Shown in pieces: positions 46,905-60,084 of a stretch of DNA of 64,000 bases (position 1 is the stretch's first letter; each line of letters begins with the position of its first letter). The notes beneath the pieces are model-generated. The model saw only the letters and a list, made by a program, of their open reading frames with translations, made no database searches and was not told the DNA's origin. The position numbers and the translations under genes were made by a program. Origin of the DNA: Ursus arctos (taxonomy: Eukaryota; Chordata; Mammalia; Carnivora; Ursidae); NCBI RefSeq assembly GCF_023065955.2, contig NW_026622874.1:26965772-27029771 (forward strand). The letters are read 5' to 3'.

Positions 46905-48613
46905 AAAAGCAGGCCTTTGGTTTAAACAAATCTTCTGTGGTCTTATCTGCATAACTGTCTAACCAATTATCATTTGTGCTGAATTAAACTTCATCCCATC
47001 CCATGACTAACTGCGAATATTAGTTTAAAGAGTTTATTATGTATTTCTAGCTTAGGGTTCTTGCAGATTCTATGTATGTCTTACCTTCCTCCTTAGAATA
47101 TCCCTTTCTGAAGCTGGACACCATTATTATTTTCCCTCTGTGTTCCACCTACATGTAAATATCCAGTGTTGTAGAATCGCTAAGGCATTAGCCACGTGAT
47201 TCAACAAGTTTGGCTCATGAGTGGACCACGTGTCTTGTTTATATCTCAAGGGGTTTAAACTAATGGTACTGGTACTTTAAAAAAAAAAAAAGATGGTAGC
47301 TATTCAAATCAATACCGACTGCCTTTGTTTATTGCCCGGGACTCACCTCTTCTCTTTAATTTAAAGTCCACACTCTTATCTGTGTCTTTGGTTTCCAGCA
47401 TAATGTTTTGATTCCCTGAGAGCAATTTCTGGCCTTTTGAACAGGCTTACACAATTAACTTTGTCAGACACCTGTGTGGTATTTAATGAAAGCCATGTAT
47501 TGGCTGGAGTATATGGTGAGAAAGGGAGAACGTTACCATGAAAATCATAATATTGTGTTGAAGATTGTTAGCCTCTATTATTACACTGTAAAATTACTTC
47601 AAACATCTTATAATTTATCAATAAATTTTAGAACTTAAAGTCCATGTTTAATGAAATCTTCTAACACTTCAAGGTTATTTCCTTTTAAAAATAAAACAAA
47701 TACTAGTAATTCCTTCTTGATCCAACCTACCCCTCAGCTATTTCCTAAATAATCTGTTCCCAAGGAAACAGCCTGAGCCACAGTGTCTCTGGTTTAACCT
47801 CAGTAGGTAAAACTAATTATAGGGACAATCATTTTTTTGTTAGAGAAAAATAGTACTTCCAGACTATTTTTAAAGAAATTCGCTTCCCATTCAGTTATCG
47901 AAACTAACTCTAGGAATAGTTTTAGAGAAGTCCCCAAGAGTTAGTGTTAGTGAATTGATTAAGTTTTAATCCGCAAGACTACTTGTATATTTGACAGACT
48001 ATCATAAGTTGTTTGGTTTTTTTTTAAGCAGCACGAATAATCTTTGAATCACAAAAATCTCACATCAACAAAACAATGAAAAAACTCATTCTTTGGAGTT
48101 TTAACTTTTAAGCATAGAAGCATATGATGTCATATTTCTGAAAAAAAATTTTTTAACAAGGACATTGAAGCTTAATTTGAAACATAAATTATATAAATAA
48201 TGGAGACACATTTATAGCTAATTTTGAAACTTAAAGTATGTTAAATCTCATTCCTTTTACATGGAAGCTTAAAACAGATGCTTCAAAACATTTTGGGAAT
48301 AAGCAAAGGCCATATTGTTTGAAGGTGACAATAGGTAGTAACAGATGAATCCATTAGCACCAAACTCTGAGTCTCTTGTAAGTTAGTTAACACAGTACCA
48401 TATTCTGACTGGGTAAGACACACAAAATTTTATGTATAAACAGAAGATTTCCAAGAGAAAAAAATGTTCTAAGTTAATTGTCCCTCATTAGAGCTATGGT
48501 TAAATAAATCATAATACATATGCTTTATTGAATTTTACATATACCTCGAAATTGTTTTTGAAGATGTTTCGCTGGAATGAAAAAATGTTCTCAATATGAT
48601 TAAATGAATATTT
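46905..48613. other. Upstream DNA, nothing recognised
   Basis: AT-rich and repeat-poor by eye. No gene or RNA feature seen. Confidence 0.4.
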
Positions 48614-48630
48614 AAAGTGTTTGGAAATTG

Positions 48631-48849
48631 GGACACCTGGGTGGCTCAGTCGGTTCAGCATCCAACTCTTGGTTTCATCTCAGGTAAGGATCTCATGGGT
48701 CATGAGATCAAGCCCCACGTCAAGCCCCATGTTGGACTCCACGCTCAGCCCAGAGTCTGCTTAAAGGTTCTCTCCGTCTGCCACTCCCTCCCACTCTGTC
48801 TCTTTCTGTCTGTCTGTCTCTAAAATAAACAAATAGATCTTTATAAAAT
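48631..48849 (+). mobile_element. CAN-SINE
   Basis: 'ggacacctgggtggctcagt' head, an internal duplication of the 'caagccccatgt' part, and a CT-rich body. Duplications aaagtgtttggaaattg (48614-48630) and aaagtgcttggaaattg (48850-48866) differ by one base. Confidence 0.96.
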
Positions 48850-48866
48850 AAAGTGCTTGGAAATTG

Positions 48867-50789
48867 AGCATAGTGCATAGCATGATATGTAAATCACCTA
48901 TTATAATACCAAATTTTAAAAAGAGGTAAAAAATAGAATATACAACATGCTAACAATTTTGTACTAGATCTATTTCTATTACCACATGATTGTATGATCC
49001 AAATTTTTCTAATATTTCTAATATACAGATTATTTCTGTAATCAGAAAACATATTTAGAAATTCATATATATATATATATATATATATAGTCTTCTAGTT
49101 GCATAATCATATATTCTTAAACTGAATAGTTAGCTGAAATAGCTAAATCTCTTCCTAAATTTATTCTTTTATATTTTTTTATCCACACAAATAGTGCTAA
49201 ATTTAAGATATCAGATTTTGTGCTAATATTATTGGTCATATTTTCTAGTGAAGGTAATTTATAGTCAGTGAACACCCAAAGCATTAGGATGAGGAAGAAG
49301 TTTTAGTTCAATCTTGAGAATGGGTTACAAAAGTCATTCACACTATGTAGAGAAAATATAGATTCATAATTTTGTCTGAAACTACTCTGATTTTCCCCAA
49401 ATCTGTCTCCTGCTACGTGGCAAAGGAAAAAGAATGAGAGAGAGAGGGAGGGAGGGAGAAAGGAACAAAGGAAGGAAAGGAGAGATTGAGAGAGAGAGAA
49501 AGAGGGAAGGAGGCGGTTCGACATTAAATCCAAGTCAGTCAAAAGTCCATCTGAGCCAATAATTTATACCAGGCATCCAGGCGTTACCCAGTCTTTCGAG
49601 AATACTTGTTCTGTCCTTCAGATTCTTCTCGTCTCCTTACTCCTTTTCGAGTTGGAACCTGAGGCACAGGGAAACGTCCACATCATCTCTTGGTGTTGGA
49701 AGAAAAGAGGCCACCGAGGATGTGCTCCTCCTTTGTTGTGGATTCACTGGTCCTCCTGAGGAATCACCAGGCTGGTCTCTCCCAGAGCATTCTGCTGGTA
49801 TCAACTCTTAACCTGGCTGGTCAATACACCTAGAGTATTTTTTCCCCTCCTTAGTTGGGGCTCCGACCCTGCTTGCTTACTCTATCTTGCTGCCTGGCAC
49901 TGCAGACCTCTAGACCCCCCAGACCCTAGTGAAGTCTGGGGGCCCCCAGGCAGTCCTGTCTGCCCTCACCTCAGAACCAATGCCACAGGGAAGCTGAAGC
50001 CAGGCTGTATGGAGCGATGTTGGCATCCTGTATGTGTCTAGACTGCAGTATCCTAAGGCATGCTGACCCTGCTTGCTGGCCTGTCCATCGTGTTAGAGGC
50101 CCCAAGCCTACCTTTCTGTTACCTCAGCACCTCCCTGGGCGAGGATCTCATCAAAAAAAGGGAGCAGAACCAGAGAAGGTTTGCCATGGGTGTTGCCTAG
50201 GCTTCTGTAGCCCTGGGATTTAGACCAAAGAGAGAGAAAAGGATGCATGTCTGACTTTCTACCCCCCCCCCCCACATCTTTCTTTCTTTCTTCCTCTTCT
50301 CTAGGGGTAGATTAGACAGACTTTTCTTTTACTTACCCCTTTTGTCTAGCACACATTGCCCATATCCAAAATTCTGGGATCTAGTTAGTTAGGTCTGGCA
50401 TTTTGAACAATTAAACGGGAGCTATAGTTTTTTAGAAAATCCTTTTTCTTTCAACAGTGTTTGTCTTTTAAAGCCACTGATATGCTGGGAGATTTTGTTT
50501 TGAAAGTCATAACATGACATTTTTTTCTTTCCCTAACAGCCTAATCCCCACTTCAGCACAAGGCAGGTGGATGCCTTGAGCTGTTTATGTGTTGGAAATT
50601 TTTTGAAAATAAAATCATATTAATTTTTTTCTAAATAGCCTTTCATGTCATTTTTATCACTGCTGACTTAGCAAATTTTACTCATCACCAAATTAGGAGA
50701 GGCATGGGAAGGCTTTCTGAATTAATGGCTTGAATGGAATGCTGATTACTTATGAGGAATTTGAAATACTGGCAAGGTATCTGTACTCA
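48867..50789. other. Upstream DNA with simple repeats
   Basis: Contains an (AT)n run (about 49065-49090), a GA-rich tract (about 49434-49512) and a C-run followed by (CTTT)n (about 50262-50300). No gene recognised. Confidence 0.5.
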
Positions 50790-50930
50790 CAAGTTGAATC
50801 ATTAATTTAACAGATTATTTATTGAGTTCCTATTATAAATCGGACACAATTCTTGGTACCAGGAAAGATTTGTGAGCAAAACAGGTAAGGTCTCTGCTCT
50901 CTTGGAACTTAAATTCTGGGGACAAGGAGA

Positions 50931-50975
<45 letters not shown>

Positions 50976-51600
50976 GCACACCAGAAAGACAGAAGTGAGA
51001 ACGTACAGGGTAATGTGATCCAGGAGATTGGTTGACTTTTACACGGAATGGCAATCTGCAGCTGCTTGGAGAGTGAGTTTAAAGCTAAAATCAGAATGAC
51101 AAGAAGGAGTCTGGCACATGAAGATAAGAAAGAAAAGAAATCACCATTCAAAAGGCCCTAGAGGGGAACAAATAAAACTTGGCAAGCTCAAGAATCAGGG
51201 AGGAAAACATCTTCAGTGTGGCTTGAGGGTAAATGGCAAGGTGAAAAGTAGAATGAAATTGGAAAGGTCAGTGGGGGCAATTATGTAGGGCTTCGTAAAC
51301 AAGGAGAAAGGGTTTGGGTGTTCTACATAGTGCAAAAGGAAGCCATTGGGTGGTTTTAACGGAGAGAATGATTTTATCTTTGGAGAGACACTGAAGGAGA
51401 CAAAAGCAGAAGCAAAGATTATGATAGAGATCTTGGTAATCACCAATGGCGGTGGGAGCTAATGAGTTGTAGCTTAAAGACGGTGGGTTTTAATGCCTGT
51501 TTTGGAGGTAAAATTAACAGGACTTATTGGTGGGTGAAAGAAAGGGATCGAGAATGATTCCTTTGCCTTTGGCATTTTCTGCAAACATCTAGGGTGAGCA
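50790..51600 (-). repeat. L2 LINE, antisense, with (CA)n inside
   Basis: 'agattatttattgagttcct', 'cttggaacttaaattctggg', 'aggaagccattgggtggttt' and 'aatgattttatctttggaga' follow reversed L2. A (CA)n microsatellite of about 18 units sits at 50934-50972. Confidence 0.75.
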
Positions 51601-51985
51601 TATATTCAGTCCCAACCATGCGCAACTAATGGTCCTGGATTCTGTCGTCAATTGTCACTTTCGGTACTGAAAGGCACAGTGTAAGGTGTAATTCTGTCCC
51701 TCCTAGAAGGGAAAGAAGGGGGCAAATATCACAACTGTCAGTGAGTACCTCTGCTAGCCCCTGAATGGGTACATGAGAAGTATTTATGTGGTGGGGGCTC
51801 ATGACTGTGGGTAAGGGAAAGAGATGGGATTCCTTGAAGAGGGCGGGGGCAAAGCTTCAGTTAGGTCCTCCTGGCATTTGAAAACATCACTCCTTTTCAT
51901 GTCCATTTTTCCCCTTTTTATTCTCCATAGTCTACTTTCCCATTCCCAGGCTTCTTCTCCATCTCTTTATTTTTCTTCTTAAACT
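51601..51985. other. Upstream DNA, nothing recognised
   Basis: No clear repeat or gene. Confidence 0.4.
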
Positions 51986-51989
51986 TTGT

Positions 51990-52235
51990 TACTTTTGTCC
52001 TTGGTCATCATCGTTATCACCATCATGGCCACCATTATTTATTGAGTATTAAATAAATACATGCGTACATCGATGGTCCGAGATACTTCTTGCAATCTCC
52101 CTGGGGGGAGATATGATTAAGCCTCCTGAAAGGTACCCTGGGGCTTGGCGAGATAAGGCAGCTTGCCCAAGGTTCCCAGGCAGGGAAGTGGCAGAGCCAA
52201 GTGTGAAAACAGGTTTGTCTGGCTCTGCCTCCTCT
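51990..52235 (-). repeat. MIR SINE, antisense
   Basis: 'cagcttgcccaaggttccca' and 'gggaagtggcagagccaagt' are the reversed MIR core. Part of the frame at 52113-52460 derives from it. Confidence 0.75.
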
Positions 52236-53049
52236 GTTCTGTGGCTTCTCCCTCCTTCCTTCAATTCACTGCCCTTTCTCTCCATCCCTCCCTTCTTCTC
52301 CTGTCCCTCTCTCCCCTCCCCTGGTCTGTTTCCCTTTCTTCCTTCGCTCCTCCTTTTTCCTTCTGCTTTAGTCCAATTGCCCTGCCTGGTCCCTCACTTC
52401 TGTCTTGTTATTACGAATCTGAAATTTGGTGTTATTAAAAATAGAAAAAAGAAGTCCTAGACTCTCAGAGCTGAAAGAACTTCAGTTGAAGCCCAGGCTT
52501 CAAGGCAGGTTGATAGGGCTTCTACTCCACAAAACGGTTGTTCCTAACATATAAATATGGACTGAGGAAGGCACCCTCTTTTGGCATTTGTCACCTGTGT
52601 GGCTTCTGCTTCGGCTCCCCCACTCAGAACTGTGCTGTCCGTGGAGACTACGCTCTGTCCTGGCCTCCCATCCAGTCCCTCTGCACTTGTGGGACATTTG
52701 TCACCTGCCCAGCCAGGATTATAAGTACTTAAAAGATCATTTTTCTTCTCTCCCTATTACCCACCATGTATAATTCAAATGAAAATACACTGAGCCAAAA
52801 AGAACAAAAATGTTCCAAAAAATCACAATTATTCTATAATATTTCTACGTTTAAATATGCAAAGCTCAACTGCATTCCAAAAAAAGTATCTGTACCTCTG
52901 GTTTACTACTGTCAGAAGCACAGTCTTCGTCTGACTATGCAGGAATCCAGCTGCATTAATGCAGGTAGCAGGAGAATGGGCTAAGGGCAGGATAGGAAAT
53001 GAGCAGCAGAATATAAATCTAAAAAGGGGTGCTATAGAAAATAAACTTA
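52236..53049. other. Upstream DNA, C/T-rich then unique
   Basis: About 52236-52370 is pyrimidine-rich. The rest is unique-looking with no gene. Confidence 0.4.
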
Positions 53050-53222
53050 TATATTACTTGCTCTGAGCTAGGCAAGCAATAAACCATTTACATTTTGTTC
53101 TTACAACAAGCATTTTGGATAATTGCCAATATTATTCTTATTCTACTGGTGAGTTTCCAGGCTAGTAACAAAGTTTCCAGGAGCAGGATCTGGTTCTGCT
53201 GTCTCTACAGCCCGAGTAAGCT
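53050..53222 (-). repeat. MIR SINE, antisense, diverged
   Basis: 'aataaaccatttacattttg', 'ttcttacaacaagcatttt' and 'tattattcttattctactgg' fit reversed MIR order. Confidence 0.5.
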
Positions 53223-53342
53223 TTTAAAGCACATTCTGTCTTACAAACATAGTGTGGATACCGCTCTTTAAAATAAATATTTTATGCTTTAAAACATTTA
53301 GATAACTATGGTATTATTGTCTTAACCTGTTTCTCTTTTTCT

Positions 53343-53539
53343 TTTTTTTTTTTAAAGATTTTATTTATTTATTTGACAGAGATAGAGACAGCCAGCGAGA
53401 GGGAACACAAGCAGGGGGAGTGGGAGAGGAAGAAGCAGGCTCATAGCAGGGGAGCCTGATGTGGGGCTGGATCCCATAACGCCGGGATCACGCCCTGAGC
53501 CGAAGGCAGACGCCTAACCGCTGTGCCACCCAGGCGTCC
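53343..53539 (-). mobile_element. CAN-SINE, antisense, arctoid-type subtype
   Basis: Reversed tail, 'gtgggagaggaagaagcagg', 'ataacgccgggatcacgccc' and the end 'ccgctgtgccacccaggcg'. It belongs to the same subtype as the 30449 copy. Perfect duplication cctgtttctctttttct at 53326-53342 and 53540-53556. Confidence 0.97.
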
Positions 53540-53556
53540 CCTGTTTCTCTTTTTCT

Positions 53557-54734
53557 GAACAAACTTTCAGAAAGTCATTATGTCAGGACTTCATCAGTTA
53601 GCACTTTTGATAAACACTAGTAATAGATATCGTTGCTATGAAACAAGTTATTCTAGATATCCTTATGCTCCTAGCTGTCCATGTTTTTTAGTATTTTTAT
53701 AAGCCATGCTTTCAGGTAATATGACACATTTTAAGAAATTAAACACGGAGTAATTTATATTTGAAGGGGCCTTAGGCTTTATGTGGGCTTTGGGATTTGT
53801 AACCTGCAAGCCATGATATAGAAAAGAGAAATTTCCAGCAATTTGCTATGTCACTAGACAGGAATCCTTCAAGGACAGTGCAATGTATTATCACTGAACG
53901 TAGATTTCTACATGAATTGGCTGTAGTCATTTCTCAGGTATATCAGAAGATGTGAGGGCAGGTGACAAGAGTTCCTACTATAGCCCCAATGAACATTCCT
54001 GCCAGATACAGATATTCAGCCACAAGGTAAAGGGTTTAAACCCCAATGAATGGAAGAAGAGAAGGAAATTTGCAAAGAACACAGACTAGAAATATTGTCT
54101 TTCTTTATTCAAGTGGGGAATAATGAACCCCAAAAGAAGATAGGAAATTTGCAAAGGGCATTCTGGGAGCCTATTTTACTTCCTCATAAGAAAAACAAAA
54201 TTCTTCCAGTGGTAGCTGGAAGAGCATGTGCTTTTCCTCGGCCGAGCCACCCAAGCTCCTGAGAATATGCCTGTAGCTGCAAGGGCAGCCCCTCAGGACT
54301 GCCTTGTTGTATCTTGTTGAGAACCAGCGAGCAGTGCAATATTCATTTGTTAGTCTTTGTTGACAGCTTGAATGTCTTATTCTCTCTGAAACGTAGAGAC
54401 ATTCTGAGCATGGAGAGAGGATTTCTAATCACAGACAGTGATTGTGGAATATAAAACACGTGTCTGGAGGTGGTATAGAAACACCCAGACACTGATAAAT
54501 CCTAAGTCTTGCTCTGCTGTTTGCTCAGGCATAATGGTAATATACTTTAAGAGACAAAGTGCCATTGACGTTTCTTAGCATAATGTTAACTAATTATTCA
54601 AGGTCAAACTTTCAGAGTTCTGGGGTATTTTAGATTTAATGATAAATTACGATAGTCACGTACTGTGACTAAACAGTTCATTTAATCCAATCATCATGGA
54701 ATTTTAATTCTATGTTCGTATTTTTCAAATTATA
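53557..54734. other. Upstream DNA, nothing recognised
   Basis: Unique-looking. No gene or clear repeat. Confidence 0.4.
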
Positions 54735-55717
54735 GGCCTGCCTCATTTTATCACACTTTGCTTTTTGCACTTCACAGATAGTGTGTTTTTTACAAATTAA
54801 AGGTTTGTGGCAACCCTGCATCAGGCCAGTCTATCAGCACCATTTTTCCAACAGCATTTGCTCACCTCATGTCTTTCTGTCACATTCTGGTAATTCTCGC
54901 AATATTTCAAACTTATCTTTATCATTATTTCGTTATGGTCATCTGTGATTGATGATCTTTGATGTTACTATTGTAATTGTTTTGGGATGCCACAAACCAT
55001 GCCCATATAACTTAATAAATATTGTGTGTGTCCTGACTGTTCCACTGACTGGCCGTTCCCTCCGTCTCTCTCCCTCTCCTCAGGGCTCACTATTTCCTGA
55101 GACACCATAATATTTAAATTAGACCAGTGAATAGCCCTACAGGGGCCCCTAAGTGTTCAAGTGAAAGGAAGAGTCACATGTCTCACATTCAATCAGAAGC
55201 TAGAAATGATGGCGCTTAGTGAGGAAGGCATGTCGAAAGCCAGGATAGCCCGAAAGCTAGGCCTCTTGCACCCAATAGCCAAATTGTGAATGCAATGGAA
55301 AAGTTTCCAAAGGAAGTTAAAAGTGCTACTCTGGTGAACACACGGAGGATAAGAAAGTGAAAGAGCCTTATTGCTGCTATGCAGAAAGTTTGAATGGTCT
55401 GGATAGAAGATCAAACCAGCCACACGATTCCCTTAAGCCAATGCCCAGTCCAGAGCAAGGCTCTAACTCTTCAGTTCTGTGCAGGCTGAGAGAGGTGAAG
55501 AAGTTGCAGAAGAAAAGTCTGACGCTAGCAGAGGTTGGTTCACAATGTTTAAGGAAAGAGGCCGTTTCCGTAACATCAAAGTGCGAGTTGAAGCAGCAGG
55601 CGCTGATACAGAAGCTGCGGCAGGTTACCCAGAAGATCGAGCTAAGAGAATTCATGAAGGTAGCTACATTTAACAACCGATTTTCAATGCAGACAAAACA
55701 ACTGTCCTTTTTCCACT
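54735..55717 (+). mobile_element. Tigger1-like DNA transposon, 5' part
   Basis: Left end 'ggcctgcctcattttatcac' and 'ttgtggcaaccctgcatcag' match Tigger1 (Tc1/mariner, pogo group). The transposase N-terminal region follows (from about 55143). It includes 'gtgttcaagtgaaaggaaga', 'gtgaggaaggcatgtcgaaa' and 'tggatagaagatcaaaccag'. The start codon is lost, and the frame is broken more than once. Most of the catalytic domain and the right end are missing, because the element stops where an antisense L1 begins. It is a dead fossil with no function implied. Confidence 0.85.
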
Positions 55718-57015
55718 GTATATTCTTGGTTCCTTTGTAAGGAAATTATGAGTGGGTTTATTTCTGGGCTTTCTATTCTGTTCTGCTGATCTATGTGTCT
55801 GTGTTTATGTCAGTATCATACAATTTTGATTACTATGCCTTTGTAATATAGATTGAAATCAGGGAGCATGATGCCTCCGACTTTGTTCTTCTTTCTCAAG
55901 ATTGCTTTGGCTATTCAGGGTCTGTTTTGGTTCCATACAAATTTTAGGATTGTTCTAGATCTGTGAAAATATGCCATTGGAATTTTGGTGGCGTTTGCAT
56001 GGAATCTGTAGATTCCATCTGTAGTATGGAAATTGTAACAATATTACTTCTTCCAGTCTATAAGCATGGAATATCTTTCCATTTATTTGTTCTTCTGCAA
56101 CTTCTTTTGTCAATGTCTTATAGTTTTTAGCGTATAGGTCTTTCACTTGATTAAATTTATTCCTAGGTATTTTATTCTTTTTCGTGTAATTGTAAGTAAG
56201 ATTGTTTTCTTAATTTCTCTTTATATTTTTAGTATATAGAAATGCAAGAGATTTCTGTATATTGATTTTGTATCCTGCAACTTTACTGAATTCATTCACT
56301 AGTTCTAACGGGTTTTTGGTGGAATCTTTAGAGTTTCCTATACATAGTATGTGATCTGCAAATAGTGACCGTTGTTCTTCTTCCTTTCTGATTTGGATGC
56401 ATTTTATTTCTTTTTTTTTCTTGCCTAGTTGCTCTGGCTTGAACTTCCAATTCTATGTTGAGTCATAGTGGCAAGAGAGAGAATCCTTTTCTTGTTCCTG
56501 ATCTTATAAAAAAGGCTTTCAGCTTTCACCCTTGAGTATGATATTAGCTGTGGGTTTGACACATATGACTTTTATTGTGTTGAGTTACATTCCCTCTATA
56601 CCCACTTTGTGGAGAGTTTTATCATAAATGAATGTTGAATTTTGTCAAATGCTTTTTCTGCATCTATTGAGATGATTATATGATTTTTATCCTTCATTTT
56701 TTCGATATGCTGTATCATGGTGATTGATTGTGGATGTTGAACATTCCCTGCATCAGTGGAATACCACTTGATCATGGTGGATGGTCCTTTGAATGTAACG
56801 TTGAATTTGTTTGTTTGTTAATATTTTGTTGAGGATTTTTGCATCCATGTTTATCAAAGATATTGGCTTATAGTGTTCTTTTCTTGTGGTATTCTTGTCT
56901 GGTTTTGGTATCAGGGTAATTCTGGCCTTATGAAATGAGTTTGGATGTGTTACCCCTCTTCTATTTTTTGGAAGAGTTTGAAAAGGATTAGTATTAATTC
57001 TTTGAATGTTTGGTC
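55718..57015 (-). mobile_element. L1 ORF2 fragment, antisense
   Basis: 'gtgggtttatttctgggctt', 'ctgatctatgtgtctgtgtt', 'gattgctttggctattcagg' and 'aatgctttttctgcatctat' are reversed L1 ORF2 (reverse transcriptase region). About 1.3 kb with no intact frame. It abuts the broken end of the Tigger1 copy. Confidence 0.9.
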
Positions 57016-58867
57016 AAATTAGTGATTTAAAGATATAGTTTCATAAACATTCCTAGTACCTGGTCAAGACAAGTAAAATCATACCTAGTGAAAAAAAACA
57101 TATTAGAAATATTGAAAAATGGTCTAAAGTCCACATGCACTGAGAATAGTCTTTCTAAACAAGCCTTGATTGGTTTGCATGAAAAGGCCAAAAAAAAAAA
57201 AAAAAAAAAAAACAAACCCTCTCTTGTAACTGAAAAAATACCCCCAGTCGGGTAATAGTTTTCTTGTCTCCACGTATTTCTTGTGGTTTGTTTTATCACT
57301 GCTATTTATAGAAAGACACACCAGCGACCTTGACACAGAACAAGCGGACTTTTTCTCACACACACTAACTCACAGTTGGTGCATTCTTGTTCCTAGCAAA
57401 TCTCAACCCTGGAGGGTGTGCAGCACAACCTAGAGGAGAACCAACCATTTCAAACATGCATTTGGTACATGTCTGGGAAGCTCAGTTACGCTGAACAGAA
57501 TACAGTACCATTTATACTCATGTGATGAATTATGTGTCTGAATTCTGTGTGGAAGGATGGTGCTGAAAACAGAGCAACCTTTGAGACCTCTGGAAAGTTT
57601 TTCAAATTGGCCTAAGGGCTTCAGCCATCAGAGCTAACATTTAAAAGGAGCCTTTCGAACTTGGAGGAGGAAGACTCAGAAGTCCTTTTCACAGTCTCTT
57701 ACCATCCAGCTCCTCTCCACCAAGAATGTGACGTTGACAACTCTGAATAAAGGGAAATCCCTGCAACCATAGATTTCCTTAATCATGGAATCAATACTAA
57801 CAGACATAACAAAACTCAAAAAATATAGGCGCAGCTCAAAGGTTACAGACTGGGTGGTGTTTATGCTATCATTTATTTAAGGTGGAGGGCCATTTTGATT
57901 TACCGAGGCAGCTTCGAAAAGTCTTGATAAAAAATAGTCACAATATATGAAAGCAGAACACAATAGCCAGGGCTGTATGTAGCTCACAAATCTCTTTCTA
58001 CCTTTGTAAGCTAGAAATAGAGTGCAGAAGAGCGAGAGTATTCACTTATTTTTCCATTTTCTAGAATTTCTTGGTTAAAATTGTGGTTTGAGTTCAGGCA
58101 TTGGAAACATAAATCTTTCAAGTGAATTTTCTATTTAAAAAACCCAACAACACACATTTAACAGCTTCCACAAGCTGTTCTAATTTGCCTTGTCTATTTT
58201 ACCTCTCTCTACCTACTTGTTCTTTTATCCATTTATTCACTGCTCATTCAACACATTTTTCAATGTCTGACCTCATGTCCTCATACTTCCTAGGACTTCA
58301 AACATTTGTCAGTCCATCAATTGATTTCTGATACCTCTCTAGCCATCACCCAGAATATCTAGGAAAGATACCAAGTCACTATCACTACTATCCCAGGAGA
58401 ATTTCTAGGAGACAGCTAGCATCCTCCTGCCTGAGAGTTTAGTTTTCCATGTCTCTCCCCTGATTTGTTCAACTTGTTTCCACTTTATGATGAGAGCCTC
58501 AAGCTCATCATTAAATGGCTGAACCCAGAAATGCAAACACCAAAAAAATCCTGCAAGTGAAGACGTGGGAAGCTCACATCCCTCTGGGTTTGGGGGAAGC
58601 AAGTAACCTATTGCTTATCTCCTGCATCTAGCCAGCCGACTCTAACATAGCTACCATTTGCAGAAAGGAAAGAGAAGAATCTAGCACCATGGCAAAAACT
58701 TAAAGAGCTGCCTACAATTATCCTCATCTATAGTATGCTACTTAATTCTATGTAATAGTCATGATGGAAAATTGTTTCTCCCCCCTTCCTCTTCATCACA
58801 AAACACCATTCATTGCTGATACCCCAAACCTAGGGCACTATCCGTTATCACGGATTCCTCTCCCACA
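57016..58867. other. Upstream DNA with A23 run
   Basis: Contains 23 A at 57190-57212. Otherwise unique-looking, no gene recognised. Confidence 0.45.
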
Positions 58868-59090
58868 GCATCCAATCCAGGGAAGCTCAGCCTCGACACC
58901 ATTACCATTTTGGGTTGGAGAATTTCTGTGTTGGGGGGCTGCCCTGTTCACTCTAGGATGGTTAGCAGCTGGCCTCTAGATACTAGTAGCACTTCCCAGT
59001 CACGGCAACCAAAAATGTCTCCAGACATTTTCAAATATCCCCTGGAGGGTTGAAAACCATTCCCAACCGAAAACCACTGAATCTAACAGC
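58868..59090 (-). mobile_element. hAT-type MITE (MER family), antisense
   Basis: 'gctggcctctagatactagt', 'accaaaaatgtctccagaca' and 'gttgaaaaccattcccaacc' fit a common short non-autonomous hAT element in reverse. Subfamily not assigned. Confidence 0.6.
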
Positions 59091-59159
59091 AAGCCCTGCA
59101 AGCTGACATCCCCCAATTTATCCGGAATCTAAATGTCTCCCACAAAGCCCACATGTGGC

Positions 59160-59503
59160 CCAGGTCTCAGCCCTCGGCCCTCGCTTAGGCCATTACAATG
59201 ACTTTTCACTACATTCCCTTCGGCGCTTTTTCTTCTCCACATTCAGTGTGATCTGTGTAAAACATCAATTGGATTCTATCACAGCTTTTTTAAAAACCTT
59301 CCAGTGGCTTCTCATTACATGGGAACTATTCTCCATATCATCTCCTAGCACTCTCCCCTCATTCACAGATCTCTGGTTTCTTTCCCCAGCTTTATACCAC
59401 TTTTTGAACATTCCCGGTTTCCTCTCTCAGGACATTTACATGCACTCTCCTGGGAATGCTGATTGTTTTGTCATACTCCAGGGTTTGTTCCCATCTCTCT
59501 CTC
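59160..59503 (+). repeat. L2 LINE, first part
   Basis: 'aaaaaccttccagtggcttc', 'ccccagctttataccacttt' and 'gcactctcctgggaatgctg' are L2-like. Split by the SINE at 59504. Confidence 0.7.
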
Positions 59504-59694
59504 TTTTTTTTTAAGATTTTATTTATTTATTTGCAAGGGAGAGTGAGAGAGAGAACACAAGCAGGGGCAGAGGGAGAGGGAGAAGCAGACTCTCCGGCTG
59601 AGCAGGGAGCCCGATGTGGGGCTCGATCTCAGGATCCTGGGATCCTGACCTGAGCTGAAGGCAGAACCTTAACCAACTGAGCCACCCAGGCACC
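59504..59694 (-). mobile_element. CAN-SINE, antisense, inside L2
   Basis: 'ttaagattttatttatttat', 'gctgagcagggagcccgatg' and the end 'ctgagccacccaggcaccc'. Flanking duplication is not clear. Confidence 0.93.
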
Positions 59695-60005
59695 CTTCTG
59701 CCCTTATCATTTTTTAGTGAGTTCTTCTCAGACCATTCTATGCAAATAATTCTCCTCTTCCCCAAATACTGTATGCCATTACCTTGAATTAATTTTCATT
59801 GCAGTTACATCTGTCATCTCTGTCTGAAATTACATAACTTTTCATTTCTCACTTGTCTCATCTACCATAATGTAAGTTCCATAACAGGAGGTATCTTGTC
59901 CCTCTTGTTTACAGCTATGTCACCCGAGGCCTAGAGCGGGTACCTGGAACGTAATCAGTACTTAAGAAATATTTGTTGAGTGAATAAATAACTGAATGTC
60001 ATAAA
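59695..60005 (+). repeat. L2 LINE, second part and 3' end
   Basis: 'cataatgtaagttccataac' and 'atttgttgagtgaataaata' complete the L2 from 59160. Confidence 0.8.
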
Positions 60006-60084
60006 TAATAATAAGTGTTTTCTGTTTAAAGGAGAACATATCCTTTATTTTAAAATAACGTATAGTATTTATATGATTAAACCT

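Noticed and set aside
52113..52460. 115-codon frame
   Set aside because: Begins in an antisense MIR and runs on in pyrimidine-rich DNA. Not a gene.
54735..55717. Domesticated Tigger-derived gene
   Set aside because: Start codon lost, frames broken, and most of the catalytic domain absent.
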